A DNA stretch of 39,489 bases from Candidatus Giovannonibacteria bacterium RIFCSPLOWO2_12_FULL_43_11c (GCA_001780775.1 MFIO01000007.1:1-39489); one strand, 5' to 3'; counted from the stretch's first letter, positions 1 to 8,586 are shown. Program-made: numbers and translations. The notes: generated by a model from the sequence alone, not told the origin.

Positions 1-24
1 AGCCTGGGAAGATGAGGATTTGTT

Positions 25-138
25 GTATATGACATATACGTCATTCTACTGCTAGGTGGTCACAAGCTATTGAACCATTACGATAGCTTGACACACGAAC
101 ACTAATTCTGTATTATGTCATAAAGTTTATTTGACATA
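25..138 (+). promoter_or_regulatory. Promoter with repeated TGACATA operator-like sites
   Basis: A near-consensus promoter is visible: TTGACA at 88-93, a 17-nt spacer, and TATTAT at 111-116, which puts the start near 123 and leaves a leader of about 44 nt. It is surrounded by inverted repeats: GTATATG-A-CATATAC at 25-39, CAAGCTAT/ATAGCTTG at 63-70 and 83-90 (the right arm runs into the -35), and TATGTCA/TGACATA at 114-120 and 132-138, straddling the start point. The heptamer TGACATA therefore occurs three times, at 30-36, 114-120 (reverse) and 132-138. The promoter is well supported by sequence; regulation by a repressor is inference. Confidence 0.7.
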
Positions 139-166
139 GCAAAACAGATATGAAAGGAGAAAGCAA

Positions 167-991
167 ATGAATGACATAATTTTTCAGCCACTTCCCGGAG
201 AGTTCGCATTGATAACAGGAGGAGGCACGAGAACTGCAATTAAGCTATCTAGACCATGGCAGCCATCTCTGCCGCCTATCGCACCGGAGAAGTGCCCATT
301 CTGCAAAGAGTCGCAGCTGGAGGAAATTTCCCTCCCAAACCTTCCAGCAGGATGGTGTCTACGTAGCGCTCTATACACGCCACACCGCCGGCATCGCCTC
401 GTTATTCCCAAGAAGTGCTGGGATGCGGAGACGCTCCAGAAACTCGGCGGCTACGCTAGAATCAGCGAGGCGCTTGAAATCGTGCGCCTTGCGACTAAAG
501 ATGATCAGGTGGAGATGTCGACATTCATCCATGTCGGTTATAGCGCTGGACAGAATCTCGCCCACGCTCACTGGCATCTCATGGAGGTTCGGGTGCGAGA
601 ACCGCTCATGCTTGCCGGCTTTTCTCAGGAACTATTGGTTCTCCAAGGCGAGAAATTCAACATTTTCGCCCAAGGGGCACGCGCTGGCGAATGTCTCGTT
701 GTGTCGCGAGAAAAGCAATTGAAGTTCAACGAAGACATGGCTAAGAAACTAGCCGATGTACTCGAGTGGATTGTTGCTCGAGGCAATGAAAAATTCCGCA
801 GCACCGAGGGGCGACCACCAGAGTTCAGTATCTCAGTTCGCATTTCCGCGGACGGGTACTTCCGCTATGCGGACTATTGCCCAATTCTCAACGCATGGGG
901 CGCAACGGAGTATGTGTTTGCTCATCTCGAAGGAAGTCCCATTACGCTTCCTTGGCCGCATGAACTGACAGCCGCCTATCTACGCGAATAG
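167..991 (+). CDS. GalT/HIT-superfamily nucleotidyltransferase-like protein
   Basis: The 274-aa product carries the signature of the GalT branch of the HIT superfamily. It has a CPFC pair at residues 43-46 and an H-R-R-H segment near 73-76, both plausible zinc ligands. An HAHWHL triad at 133-138 matches the H-x-H-x-H catalytic/nucleotide-binding motif. Such enzymes move nucleotidyl groups onto sugar phosphates or hydrolyse/phosphorolyse dinucleotides through a histidine-nucleotide intermediate. The substrate cannot be read here. The ATG at 167 follows AAAGGAG with good spacing, unlike most genes nearby. The gene stands alone between its own promoter and a strong terminator, so it looks monocistronic. 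It is richer in GC-ending codons than its neighbours, which may mean separate ancestry or different expression demands. Family membership is fairly certain; the exact role is not. Confidence 0.75.
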   Translation: MNDIIFQPLPGEFALITGGGTRTAIKLSRPWQPSLPPIAPEKCPFCKESQLEEISLPNLPAGWCLRSALYTPHRRHRLVIPKKCWDAETLQKLGGYARISEALEIVRLATKDDQVEMSTFIHVGYSAGQNLAHAHWHLMEVRVREPLMLAGFSQELLVLQGEKFNIFAQGARAGECLVVSREKQLKFNEDMAKKLADVLEWIVARGNEKFRSTEGRPPEFSISVRISADGYFRYADYCPILNAWGATEYVFAHLEGSPITLPWPHELTAAYLRE

Positions 992-1020
992 CGGCTCGGA
1001 AGCAGTTTTTTGTTCAATCA

Positions 1021-1059
1021 AGCCCGCCATATGTCTCACAACATCTGGCGGGCTTTTTT
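1021..1059 (+). terminator. Rho-independent terminator after the GalT-like gene
   Basis: AGCCCGCCA at 1021-1029 pairs perfectly with TGGCGGGCT at 1046-1054, and a run of Ts follows at 1054-1059. Confidence 0.9.
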
Positions 1060-1084
1060 CTTAAAAATTTCAAAGAACAGCAGG

Positions 1085-1113
1085 TTGCAAGCCGTTCTTT
1101 TATGATTTATAAT
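1085..1113 (+). promoter_or_regulatory. Promoter placing the start at the ATG (leaderless)
   Basis: TTGCAA at 1085-1090, a 17-nt spacer and a perfect TATAAT at 1108-1113 lie only 7 nt before the ATG at 1121. Transcription is predicted to begin at or beside the start codon, and no Shine-Dalgarno is present. Confidence 0.6.
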
Positions 1114-1120
1114 CTTTAAA

Positions 1121-2356
1121 ATGATGAACGGTGACATGGAAAAAATCTTGGCGTGCCGATCATGTGGAAGTTCCGACCTCAAAAGCTTTTTTGACTTAGG
1201 CGAGCATCCTCTCGCGAATTCGCTCTTGAAAGATCCCAACGAAGCTGAGCAATTCTATCCACTGTCTCTCTCCTGGTGCGGGAACTGCGAGCTGGTTCAA
1301 CTTAACGAAACAATTCGGCCAAGTATAATGTTTAGAAATTACCCTTGGGTTACCGGAACTTCGAAAACAGTAAGAGACTTCTCCCAAGTTTTTTCGGAAC
1401 TTGCTCTCAAAAAATCAAAGAAAGACAATCCCTTTGTCCTTGAGGTGGCGAGCAATGATGGGACCTTTTTAATGCCTTTTATAAAAAAAGGCTGCCGTGT
1501 TCTTGGGGTTGATCCAGCAGAGAACATAGTGGAAATTGCCGTCAAGAACGGGGTTCCAACGCTCCCGGAATTTTTTAATGCCGAAATCTCAAAAAAAATT
1601 CTTGAAGAATACGGGCCAGCGGATATAGTCGTTGCGAGAAATGTTCTCTATCATTTGGCGAATTTGCAGGATGTTATGAATGGAATTGAGCACGTCTTAG
1701 CAGATGACGGAGTGTTGATAGTCGAATTTCATTATGCGGGGGAGATGTTAAAAGATCTACATTACGATTCTATATATCATGAACACGTTTGCTATTACAC
1801 CCTGAAGACGTTCGAAGGATTGCTAAAGCGATTTGGATTATACGCTTTTGATCTAGATATAAGTCCTATCAATAGCGGAGGATTAATCGTGTACGTGAGT
1901 AAAATCAAAAGTGAAGAAAGTGAAGCTCTTAAGCTTTTGCACAAAAAAGAGGAAGTTCAGGGCGTTAATGAATTTAAAAATTGGGAAAAGTTCGCGAAGA
2001 GAGCTCTCGAGCATAAAGAAAAATTGCTTGAGATGCTAAAAGGCATAGAAAAAGGCAGCACTATCATAGGTTGGGGAGCTTCCACAAGAAGTTCCACGCT
2101 ACTCAATTTTTGCGGTGTTGATTCTACATTTTTGCCAGCTATTATAGATATGAATCCATTGAGGCAAGGACTGTATACCGCAGGGACGCATATTTTGATC
2201 ACGAGTGCCGAAGAAGGGATGGCTCGGAATCCAAATATAATTTTTATTCTTGCCTGGAATTTTGCCGATGAAATTTCGGGAATGCTCAAGGACACATATA
2301 ATTTTAAAGGCAGCCGCATTATTCCGCTCCCTAATGAGCCGCGGATTATTAAATAA
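1121..2356 (+). CDS. Sugar C-methyltransferase-type SAM methyltransferase
   Basis: The 411-aa protein has the three-part layout of NDP-sugar C-methyltransferases (TylC3/NovU type). An N-terminal CRSCG zinc-type motif (about residue 10) is followed by the family's HPLANS segment. A SAM-binding Rossmann core follows, with VLEVASNDGTF near residue 106 and GVDPAEN. The C-terminal domain contains GWGASTRSST and IIDMNP. These enzymes add a methyl branch at C3 of a 4-keto sugar nucleotide. The position next to an RmlC-like epimerase fits deoxy- or branched-sugar synthesis. ATG at 1121 suits the promoter, though ATGs at 1124 and 1136 remain possible. The next gene starts 6 nt downstream. The family is clear; the sugar modified is unknown. 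Confidence 0.8.
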   Translation: MMNGDMEKILACRSCGSSDLKSFFDLGEHPLANSLLKDPNEAEQFYPLSLSWCGNCELVQLNETIRPSIMFRNYPWVTGTSKTVRDFSQVFSELALKKSKKDNPFVLEVASNDGTFLMPFIKKGCRVLGVDPAENIVEIAVKNGVPTLPEFFNAEISKKILEEYGPADIVVARNVLYHLANLQDVMNGIEHVLADDGVLIVEFHYAGEMLKDLHYDSIYHEHVCYYTLKTFEGLLKRFGLYAFDLDISPINSGGLIVYVSKIKSEESEALKLLHKKEEVQGVNEFKNWEKFAKRALEHKEKLLEMLKGIEKGSTIIGWGASTRSSTLLNFCGVDSTFLPAIIDMNPLRQGLYTAGTHILITSAEEGMARNPNIIFILAWNFADEISGMLKDTYNFKGSRIIPLPNEPRIIK

Positions 2357-2362
2357 CAAAAA

Positions 2363-2932
2363 ATGCTTTTCAAAAAAACAAAACTGGAAGGTGTTTGGAT
2401 CATCGAGCTTGAGCCGAATGCGGACACGCGGGGGTTTTTCGCGAGGACGTATGATAAAAAATTGTTTGAGGAGCACGGTATAGCTCGTGATTGGGTGGAG
2501 GAAAGCGAATCATTTTCCAAACACAAAGGAACAGTTCGCGGACTCCATTTTCAGTACCCGCCCCATTGGGAAGGAAAGCTTATGCGCATATCATCCGGTG
2601 AGGCATTTTTGGTTTGGGTTGATTTGCGAAAGAATTCTCTAACGTTTGGGCAGTGGGATTCCTTAGTGCTCACGCCCGAGAAACGCAGTATGATTTATAC
2701 TCCGCGAGGGTTTGCGAACGGTCTTTGCACGCTAAGCGATAACTGCACCCTGCTGTATAAAATTGATAATCAATATCATCCGGAGAAGCAGGATACGGTG
2801 TTGTGGAATGATGTGGATTTGGGTATTGAGTGGCCGGTAAAAGAGGCGAAAGAATTGTCAGAGAGGGATACGAACGCAAAGAGTTTCAAAGAGTTTTTAA
2901 GCGCGTGCGGCGGACTTTCTGGATATGAATAA
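2363..2932 (+). CDS. RmlC-like sugar-nucleotide 3,5-epimerase
   Basis: The product (189 aa) is a cupin-fold epimerase of the dTDP-4-dehydrorhamnose 3,5-epimerase family, with normal length and motif order: RGLHFQ (His62), GKLMRI, VDLR, PRGFANG, YKID (Tyr132) and a closing IEWP. His62 and Tyr132 fall at the catalytic positions of the family. The usual GFAHG is GFANG here, so a residue that normally helps bind substrate is Asn119. This hints at a substrate other than dTDP-4-keto-rhamnose; related enzymes act on GDP-6-deoxy-4-keto-heptoses. No RmlA, RmlB or RmlD set surrounds it. It overlaps the next gene by 8 bp, indicating co-expression with the flanking methyltransferase and nucleotidyltransferase. 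Confidence 0.8.
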   Translation: MLFKKTKLEGVWIIELEPNADTRGFFARTYDKKLFEEHGIARDWVEESESFSKHKGTVRGLHFQYPPHWEGKLMRISSGEAFLVWVDLRKNSLTFGQWDSLVLTPEKRSMIYTPRGFANGLCTLSDNCTLLYKIDNQYHPEKQDTVLWNDVDLGIEWPVKEAKELSERDTNAKSFKEFLSACGGLSGYE

Positions 2933-3644
2933 AAAAATAACACAAGCAGTTATTTTGGCTGGAGGGCGCGGGGAGCGCCTGCGGCCGTTCACTGATAATT
3001 TGCCGAAGCAGATGGTTAGTGTAAATGGCAGGCCATTTCTTGAATATCTCCTGGCCTCACTCAAAAAAAGTGGCATAGAGGAAGCAGTATTGCTCGTAGG
3101 TTATCTGAAGGAGAAAATAATAGAACATTTCGGAAACGGAGAGCGTTTTAACCTCCGCATTAAATATAGCATCGGCGTTGTCGAAGATGACACCGGTACT
3201 CGCTTGAGAAACGCGAAAGATCTTCTCGCTCCGGAGTTTCTTTTGCTCTACGGCGATGTTTATTGGCCAGCACTTGACTTGAAAAAAATGAATGATTTTT
3301 ATTACTCCGTCGGAAAATTGGGGCTTGCTATAGTTTGCGATAAAGGCGAAAACAACCCAAATTTCGAGGTAAATGATAAAAATGACGTTTTAAGTTATAT
3401 TTATGGCCGCGAAGCTAATGACAACAAATTTAATTGGACAGAAGTCGGCTACTTTATTCTGAATAAGAAAATAACTGATTTTATGCCAGCGGGTATTAAC
3501 TTTAATTTTAATAAAGTAACTCTTCCAGATCTTGTAAAAAGAGACCAGTTAGTGGCGTGGAAAACGACTCAAGCTCCGGAGACCATTACGACACCGGAAC
3601 ACTTATCTGATTTTGCGAATAAAATGAAGAGTCTCGGACTTTAA
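2925..3644 (+). CDS. Sugar-1-phosphate nucleotidyltransferase
   Basis: This 239-aa enzyme activates a sugar-1-phosphate with an NTP. The N-terminal signature AVILAGGRGERLRP (residues 8-21), PKQMVSVNGRPFL and the metal-site region LLYGDVYW (about 108-115) are typical of the RfbA/HddC-like GT-A fold family. The nucleotide and sugar cannot be assigned; heptose, hexose and mannose relatives all look like this. The start overlaps the epimerase gene by 8 bp. The 3' end overlaps the convergent NUDIX gene by 42 bp, and no terminator is seen. A second, distinct nucleotidyltransferase (6285-7022) lies in the next operon, so the two probably serve different sugars. Confidence 0.8.
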   Translation: MNKKITQAVILAGGRGERLRPFTDNLPKQMVSVNGRPFLEYLLASLKKSGIEEAVLLVGYLKEKIIEHFGNGERFNLRIKYSIGVVEDDTGTRLRNAKDLLAPEFLLLYGDVYWPALDLKKMNDFYYSVGKLGLAIVCDKGENNPNFEVNDKNDVLSYIYGREANDNKFNWTEVGYFILNKKITDFMPAGINFNFNKVTLPDLVKRDQLVAWKTTQAPETITTPEHLSDFANKMKSLGL

Positions 3645-4304
3645 TTTTTTCAATGCGAGTAGGGTGGCCGCCATAGAACAGTCATCCACAATGCCAAGTT
3701 TCATAAGCGCGAGCCAGTGGTCGATATGAATTAGGAATCTTGCGGCAAACTCTGATTTTTCTAGTCTTTGTTTTTTTACTTTGAGGGGCAGTGCGGGCAT
3801 TCCTAAGAAAAAGAAGTTTTTTCTGGTTGAGACTCTCGCATCTATGGGAACACCGCCGGAATTCAAAGGTATAAGCTTTTTAAGCGTTATGCCGATCTCC
3901 TCTCTGAACTCTCTTTTTGCGGCCACTTTCGGATTCGCATCAGTCGGTTCTATTAGTCCAGCTGGTAAGTTGAGCACAACCTTCTCGCTTCCATGCCGAA
4001 ATTCCGCGCAGATCGGTAGTAAATTTCCTGGTAATAAAGCAAAGATCAGCACGCCACTTTTGTGAGCACTGCGAAAGCCAGTGAATGTATTTCCATTCGG
4101 GTCTCTGAATTTTACAACTTCTGTTTTTGGCGCGAATCTTAATTCTTTCTTTTCATCCTGTGTGAGTTCGTTTTTTAAATATTCTTCGAAAGATATCGTT
4201 TTTGTAAGTTTGCGGAAGCTGGCCACTTTTCGTGCCCGCATCAAGCCGGAAAAGTTTTGAAGATTCATCACCGGCAATCCATATATTTTTTTTAGGGCGC
4301 CCAT
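3603..4304 (-). CDS. NUDIX hydrolase, ADP-ribose/ADP-sugar pyrophosphatase-like
   Basis: The 233-aa protein contains a NUDIX box with an LPAGLIEP lead-in and REFREEIGI core. Its first half is one residue longer than the classic spacing and has Asp where Glu usually sits. The PAGLIEP lead-in is typical of ADP-ribose/ADP-sugar pyrophosphatases, which cleave nucleotide-diphosphate-linked substrates. Upstream on this strand are TTGACC (4335-4340), an 18-nt spacer and TATGAT (4311-4316), only 6 nt before the ATG, so the mRNA is probably leaderless. It diverges from the SDR operon and its 3' end overlaps the preceding nucleotidyltransferase gene. It may be a housekeeping enzyme in the glycan locus rather than part of the pathway. 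Confidence 0.75.
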   Translation of the reverse strand: MGALKKIYGLPVMNLQNFSGLMRARKVASFRKLTKTISFEEYLKNELTQDEKKELRFAPKTEVVKFRDPNGNTFTGFRSAHKSGVLIFALLPGNLLPICAEFRHGSEKVVLNLPAGLIEPTDANPKVAAKREFREEIGITLKKLIPLNSGGVPIDARVSTRKNFFFLGMPALPLKVKKQRLEKSEFAARFLIHIDHWLALMKLGIVDDCSMAATLLALKKLKSETLHFIRKIR

Positions 4305-4340
4305 GGACAGATCATAAAATGTTTAATATACTGAGGTCAA
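4304..4340. promoter_or_regulatory. Overlapping divergent promoters
   Basis: Forward: TGGACA at 4304-4309, 17 nt, TATACT at 4327-4332, serving the SDR operon with a leader of about 14 nt. Reverse: TTGACC at 4335-4340 and TATGAT at 4311-4316 (18-nt spacer), serving the NUDIX gene. The two cores occupy the same 37 bp, so the polymerases should exclude each other. Confidence 0.6.
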
Positions 4341-4352
4341 CTATTTTTTATT

Positions 4353-5300
4353 ATGAAAGAGCAAATTTCATCCATTCTCGTTACCGGCGGTGCCGGCTAC
4401 ATCGGTTCTATTCTTGTTCCTGAGCTTTTGCGCGCCGGGTATGAGGTTACAGTTATCGATAATTTTCTTTATAACCAGGCATCGCTTTTGGATGTGTGCA
4501 ACTTTAAAACCCTTACGGTTGTGCGAGGCGATGCCCGCAGTGAAAATCTCATAAAAAAACATATTTTGGGCAAAGATTTCATTATTCCTTTGGCTTGTCT
4601 TGTTGGCGCGCCTTTATGTGATAAGGATCCAGTTAACGCTCGAACTACAAACTTGGAAGCAGTGGAGCTTTTGTTAAAACTTCGAAAGCCCGGACAGAAG
4701 ATAATTTTTCCAAACACAAACAGCGGTTATGGAACGGGTCATGGTGTGTCATTTTGCACGGAGGAATCTACACTGAATCCCGTCTCGCTGTATGGGCAAC
4801 TTAAGGTGGAAGCGGAAAAGAGGCTTCTCGATGCGGGGGATGCAATTACACTGCGCCTTGCCACTGTCTGCGGCATTAGCCCGCGTATGCGCTTAGACCT
4901 TCTTGTGAACGATTTCGTTTACCGGGCCGTAAACGACAGATTCATCGTTATTTTTGAGGCTAATTTCAAGAGAAATTATATTCACATTCGAGATGTTGCG
5001 CGAGCTTTTATGCACGCGATGGCAAATTTCGAGATTATGAAAAACAGTGCTTTTAACGTAGGCCTTTCCGATGCAAACCTAAGCAAGCTCGAACTTTGCG
5101 AAGAAATTAAGCGCCAGCTTCCTGATTTTGTGTTTATGGAGGCTTCGGTAGGAGAAGATCCAGATAAGCGAAACTATATTATTTCAAATGAAAAAATCGA
5201 ACGAACAGGATTCAAGCCCATCGTTTCAATACAGGATGCTATTCGCGAATTGATTAACGGATATCAAATTATAAAGAGGAATACGTACTCGAATATTTAA
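4353..5300 (+). CDS. NAD-dependent epimerase/dehydratase (extended SDR)
   Basis: The product (315 aa) has the Rossmann motif TGGAGYIGS at about residues 10-18, an NTNSGYG segment in the catalytic Ser/Thr position, and SLYGQLK, which supplies the YxxxK catalytic pair. This is the extended short-chain dehydrogenase family of nucleotide-sugar 4-epimerases and 4,6-dehydratases. As first gene of an operon with a heptose-type kinase and nucleotidyltransferase, it probably acts on the sugar nucleotide they make, for example as a GDP-heptose modifying enzyme (inference). No Shine-Dalgarno precedes the ATG. Its TAA overlaps the next ATG by one base (TAATG), implying translational coupling. Confidence 0.8.
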   Translation: MKEQISSILVTGGAGYIGSILVPELLRAGYEVTVIDNFLYNQASLLDVCNFKTLTVVRGDARSENLIKKHILGKDFIIPLACLVGAPLCDKDPVNARTTNLEAVELLLKLRKPGQKIIFPNTNSGYGTGHGVSFCTEESTLNPVSLYGQLKVEAEKRLLDAGDAITLRLATVCGISPRMRLDLLVNDFVYRAVNDRFIVIFEANFKRNYIHIRDVARAFMHAMANFEIMKNSAFNVGLSDANLSKLELCEEIKRQLPDFVFMEASVGEDPDKRNYIISNEKIERTGFKPIVSIQDAIRELINGYQIIKRNTYSNI

Positions 5301-6304
5301 TGATTTTTACCAAAACGCCCTTCAGAATATCCTTTTTTGGTGGGGGAACTGATTATCCTGCCTGGTACGAGAAGAACGGGGGAGCAGTGCTTAGCACGAC
5401 CATAGACAAGTATTGTTATATTATGACTCGGTATTTGCCCCCATTTTTTGATTTTAAATATCGTATTCGTTATACAGAGCGGGAGGAAGTGAAAAACATT
5501 GACGATATAAAACATCCGAAAGTGAGAGAATGTTTGAAATTTTTCAATTTAGATAATGGCATCGAGATGGTTCATTCGAGCGATATTCCCGCCATGTCGG
5601 GCATGGGTTCAAGCTCCGCCTTTACTGTTGGATTTCTGAACGCTCTCTACACTATTCAAAGCCTGCCGGCTTCGAAAATGCAGCTGGCACTTGATGCAAT
5701 CAAAATGGAGCAAGAAATCACCAAGGAAAATGTTGGATCGCAGGATCAGGTTGCGGCAGCATTTGGCGGGTTTAATAAAATCGAGTTTGGCGGACCGGAA
5801 AAAATACGTGTAATGCCAATCAGCGTCGATCCGGCTACGATTGCGGCACTTCAAGATCGGCTCATGATTTTTTTTACTGGTTATTCGAGGAATGCGTCAG
5901 AGATTGCGGCTGACCAGATTAGGAATATCGGTACGAAGGAGAGTGAATTGCGGGCAATGGGCGCCATGGTTCCCGAAGCGGTAAAGATATTAAGCGGCGG
6001 CCCAGCGCGGCTCCACGAATTTGGCAAGCTCCTTGATGAGTCATGGAAATTGAAGCGCGGCTTATCGCCCCTTATCAGCAATGAACACACCGATGATATG
6101 TATAATGCTGCGCGCGATGCAGGCGCACTCGGGGGAAAACTCCTGGGTGCTGGCGGTGGCGGGTTTATGTTGGTATTTGCGGAGCCCGAAAATCACGCCA
6201 CGATAGAAGAAAAACTGGGGAAATTTCTCCGCGTGCCGTTTCATTTTGAAAACGCGGGCAGCCAGGTCATTTTTAAAGCCGATAATGAAGCAGTACTTGC
6301 ATAA
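5300..6304 (+). CDS. hddA: GHMP kinase, heptose-7-phosphate kinase-like (HddA)
   Basis: The 334-aa protein begins with TKTPFRISFFGGGTDYP, a hallmark of the HddA/fucokinase-like GHMP kinases. It has the ATP loop IPAMSGMGSSSA at residues 96-107 and a C-terminal GGKLLGAGGGG motif. HddA phosphorylates D-glycero-alpha-D-manno-heptose 7-phosphate at C1 on the route to GDP-heptose. It is coupled to the upstream SDR by TAATG and overlaps the next nucleotidyltransferase, an order expected for making and activating a sugar-1-phosphate. A gmhB-like phosphatase lies at 9334-9843, but no sedoheptulose-7-phosphate isomerase (gmhA) is in the window. Confidence 0.78.
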   Translation: MIFTKTPFRISFFGGGTDYPAWYEKNGGAVLSTTIDKYCYIMTRYLPPFFDFKYRIRYTEREEVKNIDDIKHPKVRECLKFFNLDNGIEMVHSSDIPAMSGMGSSSAFTVGFLNALYTIQSLPASKMQLALDAIKMEQEITKENVGSQDQVAAAFGGFNKIEFGGPEKIRVMPISVDPATIAALQDRLMIFFTGYSRNASEIAADQIRNIGTKESELRAMGAMVPEAVKILSGGPARLHEFGKLLDESWKLKRGLSPLISNEHTDDMYNAARDAGALGGKLLGAGGGGFMLVFAEPENHATIEEKLGKFLRVPFHFENAGSQVIFKADNEAVLA

Positions 6305-7022
6305 GAAAACCACATTTTCAGGTATCGATGTAATCATCTTAGCCGGTGGATTGGGCACGAGATTGCGGCCTATAATTTCCGATAGGCCAAAAGTGCTCGC
6401 GGAGGTCGGGGGTCGCCCGTTTCTAGATATGGTGATCGAAGATCTTTTTGAGATGGGATTCGGGCGAATAATTCTCTCCGTAGGCCATTTAAAAGACCAA
6501 ATTAAAAACCATTATGCCGAGAAGGGGATTCTTTTTGCGGAGGAAGAAAACCCAATGGGTACAGGCGGCGGAGTAAAAAATGCGGAGTCGCTTGTGCAAA
6601 GTGACCATCTCTTGGTCATAAATGGAGATTCCTGGATAGTTGGCGGAGCCGACTTAAGTACATTTCACGATTTTCACGAGGAAAAAAATTCCTTAGTTAC
6701 CGTTGCGCTTTCCCGTCCGCGGAGTGAGAAAGATTACGGGGCGATATTTTTAGATGAAAACAACAAAATTGTAAAGTTTACTGAAAAAAACGGTGGTGGG
6801 AAGGGCCATTTTTTAAGCGCGGGCATATATCTTATGAAAAAAAATGTTTTTTCGCGCATGCCAAACGGCCCGTTTTCGCTCGAGGTTGATTTTTTCCCCA
6901 GTTTGATCGGAGACCCGTTTTACGGGTTTATGATAGGCGGAGAAGTTATAGATATCGGAACGCCAGAACGCTATTTATCGGCACAAAAAATTTTCAAAAA
7001 AGATTATTTAGGCCCGGCATAG
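6285..7022 (+). CDS. hddC: Sugar-1-phosphate guanylyltransferase-like (HddC)
   Basis: This NTP-transferase (245 aa from the chosen start) has VIILAGGLGTRLRP near the N-terminus, RPKVLAEVGGRPFL, NPMGTGGG, LVINGDSW and EVIDIGTPERY. The last resembles HddC and related mannose/heptose-1-phosphate guanylyltransferases. It would convert heptose-1-phosphate from the preceding kinase to a nucleotide-heptose. An in-frame ATG at 6246 exists, but the one at 6285 leaves a 20-bp overlap with hddA and places the signature at the usual distance, so I prefer it. Neither has a strong Shine-Dalgarno. The 3' end overlaps the convergent cupin gene by 19 bp. The guanylyl specificity is inferred from neighbours. 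Confidence 0.72.
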   Translation: MKQYLHKKTTFSGIDVIILAGGLGTRLRPIISDRPKVLAEVGGRPFLDMVIEDLFEMGFGRIILSVGHLKDQIKNHYAEKGILFAEEENPMGTGGGVKNAESLVQSDHLLVINGDSWIVGGADLSTFHDFHEEKNSLVTVALSRPRSEKDYGAIFLDENNKIVKFTEKNGGGKGHFLSAGIYLMKKNVFSRMPNGPFSLEVDFFPSLIGDPFYGFMIGGEVIDIGTPERYLSAQKIFKKDYLGPA

Positions 7023-7456
7023 TTGGGATCGCCATGATCACCCGCGCCCATGCCCATGTCTTCATGGACGATAGGATTCTTGCAATCGTCCCATTTTTTG
7101 GTCAAAAAGCTGACTATGGTGCAATCCGTAATTGCATAAACGACGTGTGGCGCGCCTTTGGGGATGTATATGCAATCTCCTTTTCCCATATATATAAATT
7201 CTTCTTTTTTGCCATTTTCTGACTTGGTGACCACTACTCCGTTCCCCGAAGTCATTAAATAGTATTCATCAAATTCCGGATGGTAATGGTTACCACGAAT
7301 CTTGCCACTAGTGATATACACGAAATTGAATTCAACTATCGGTTTTTTGGGGTAGAAGGTAAAAATACCTCCCCTGCCGTCTCTGACCGTCGTAAGATTA
7401 CAAGATGGGTCTATTTTTTCAATCTTCATAGTATGGATTATTATAACTTTTTTCAC
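7004..7456 (-). CDS. Cupin, WxcM/FdtA-like sugar ketoisomerase family
   Basis: A 150-aa single-domain cupin with IRGNHYHPEFDEYY (metal/active-site histidines of the first cupin motif) and GDCIYIPKGAPHVV (second motif). The FdtA/QdtA/WxcM-like families isomerise 4-keto to 3-keto deoxysugar nucleotides, so a sugar-modifying role is likely, though unproven. The start is ambiguous. A GTG at 7456 overlaps the upstream stop as GTGA (coupling), while an in-frame ATG nine codons later (7429) gives the typical N-terminus. It is co-transcribed with the Gfo/Idh oxidoreductase and converges on hddC with a 19-bp overlap. Confidence 0.7.
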   Translation of the reverse strand: MKKVIIIHTMKIEKIDPSCNLTTVRDGRGGIFTFYPKKPIVEFNFVYITSGKIRGNHYHPEFDEYYLMTSGNGVVVTKSENGKKEEFIYMGKGDCIYIPKGAPHVVYAITDCTIVSFLTKKWDDCKNPIVHEDMGMGAGDHGDPNYAGPK

Positions 7457-8466
7457 AGTTCGCGCAAATATACAATGCGTTTTTCTTTATGCGAAATTCT
7501 TCCGGCTTCGAGAATACGCGCCTGCGCTAGCAAATCACCCTCATAGTCTTTCGTGCTTGCACTACCATTCAATATCTCTGCGCAAAAATCATCTATCATT
7601 AATTTGAAATGGTTGGCGGGTTTTATTATTATTTCGGTCGTTTTGTCATCGGCTTCGATATAGATTTTTGTGTCCATGTCTTTCGGAACGGCATATGCTC
7701 GGGTGGCCTTTATATAAGCCTTGCTTCCAAGCACGCTATACGTGGATTGAAAGTAGCTTCCGATCGCCGTGGATATGAAGGCGGATTTTCCCTCGGGAAA
7801 TTCCAACAGCATATCTGATTTCGTGTCGATGTTTTTTTGAAGATTCATTTTCAAATGACAGACAACGCTCAACGGCTCCTCTCCAAAGATCATCCGGCTT
7901 GCCGAGATTGGATAGGGAGCCGCATCATTGTAATAACCGCCACCGAGAGCACTATTTAAAATATTGTTATTCTTGTCCGGCATCGGGACGGCAAGGCAGC
8001 CATCGAATTTAAGCAATTTCCCAAGGACACCCCTTTTTATTAACTCTTTTATCTTTGCGTGTTGCGGGTGGTAGCGAAACATCAATCCTTCCATCAACCT
8101 CACTTTATTTTTTTTCGCCGCCGCTATCATTTTTTTTGCGGACGCCAAAGTAGTGGCGGCAGGTTTCTCGCAAAGAACATGTTTCTTTGCTTTCGCGGCT
8201 TTTATTGCCCACTCCTCGTGTAGGGCGATAGGCAGCGATATATAGACGGCATCGATATTCTTATTGCCTAAAACATCCTCGTAGCTTCCATAGGAATTGC
8301 AGTGGAATTCCTTTGCAAAAGCGATGGCTTTTACCTTCGAGCGGCTTCCTATCATTGCAAGTCGGGCGAGATTCGAATCAAGTATCGCGGGAAGCACCGA
8401 TTTTCTGGCAATTCGCGAGCATCCAATTACTCCAAATCTTATATATTTTTTGTTTTTAGTGCCCAT
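7453..8466 (-). CDS. Gfo/Idh/MocA-family oxidoreductase
   Basis: The product (337 aa) has an N-terminal Rossmann domain (FGVIGCSRIARK near residue 12) and the diagnostic HVLCEKPAA motif, whose Lys is the conserved catalytic residue. A C-terminal alpha/beta substrate domain follows. These enzymes use NAD(P) to oxidise or reduce sugars and sugar nucleotides, often making 3-keto intermediates. Its partner here is a ketoisomerase-like cupin, coupled through GTGA, suggesting consecutive steps on one sugar. The gene is the first of a two-gene reverse-strand operon starting 124 bp from the divergent YdcF-like gene. Its own promoter was not clear. Confidence 0.8.
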   Translation of the reverse strand: MGTKNKKYIRFGVIGCSRIARKSVLPAILDSNLARLAMIGSRSKVKAIAFAKEFHCNSYGSYEDVLGNKNIDAVYISLPIALHEEWAIKAAKAKKHVLCEKPAATTLASAKKMIAAAKKNKVRLMEGLMFRYHPQHAKIKELIKRGVLGKLLKFDGCLAVPMPDKNNNILNSALGGGYYNDAAPYPISASRMIFGEEPLSVVCHLKMNLQKNIDTKSDMLLEFPEGKSAFISTAIGSYFQSTYSVLGSKAYIKATRAYAVPKDMDTKIYIEADDKTTEIIIKPANHFKLMIDDFCAEILNGSASTKDYEGDLLAQARILEAGRISHKEKRIVYLREL

Positions 8467-8513
8467 GAAAGATTAGGTAGATATTTCTCATAATTGTAGC
8501 ACAAAACATGCTA

Positions 8514-8586
8514 TTGACTTATTTTTACCCCTATGTTACAATGTATAAAATTGTTTTTTGGATAAATCCTTAAACCATGGAGGTGA
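8514..8586 (+). promoter_or_regulatory. Strong promoter and Shine-Dalgarno for the YdcF-like gene
   Basis: TTGACT at 8514-8519, a 17-nt spacer and TACAAT at 8537-8542 give a leader of about 40 nt. The leader ends in GGAGGTGA (8579-8586), ideally spaced for the ATG at 8590. Confidence 0.75.

Noticed and set aside
1957-2526. 189-codon reverse-strand ORF
   Set aside because: It lies antisense to the end of the C-methyltransferase gene and the start of the epimerase gene, both with clear family motifs, and its own translation is featureless.
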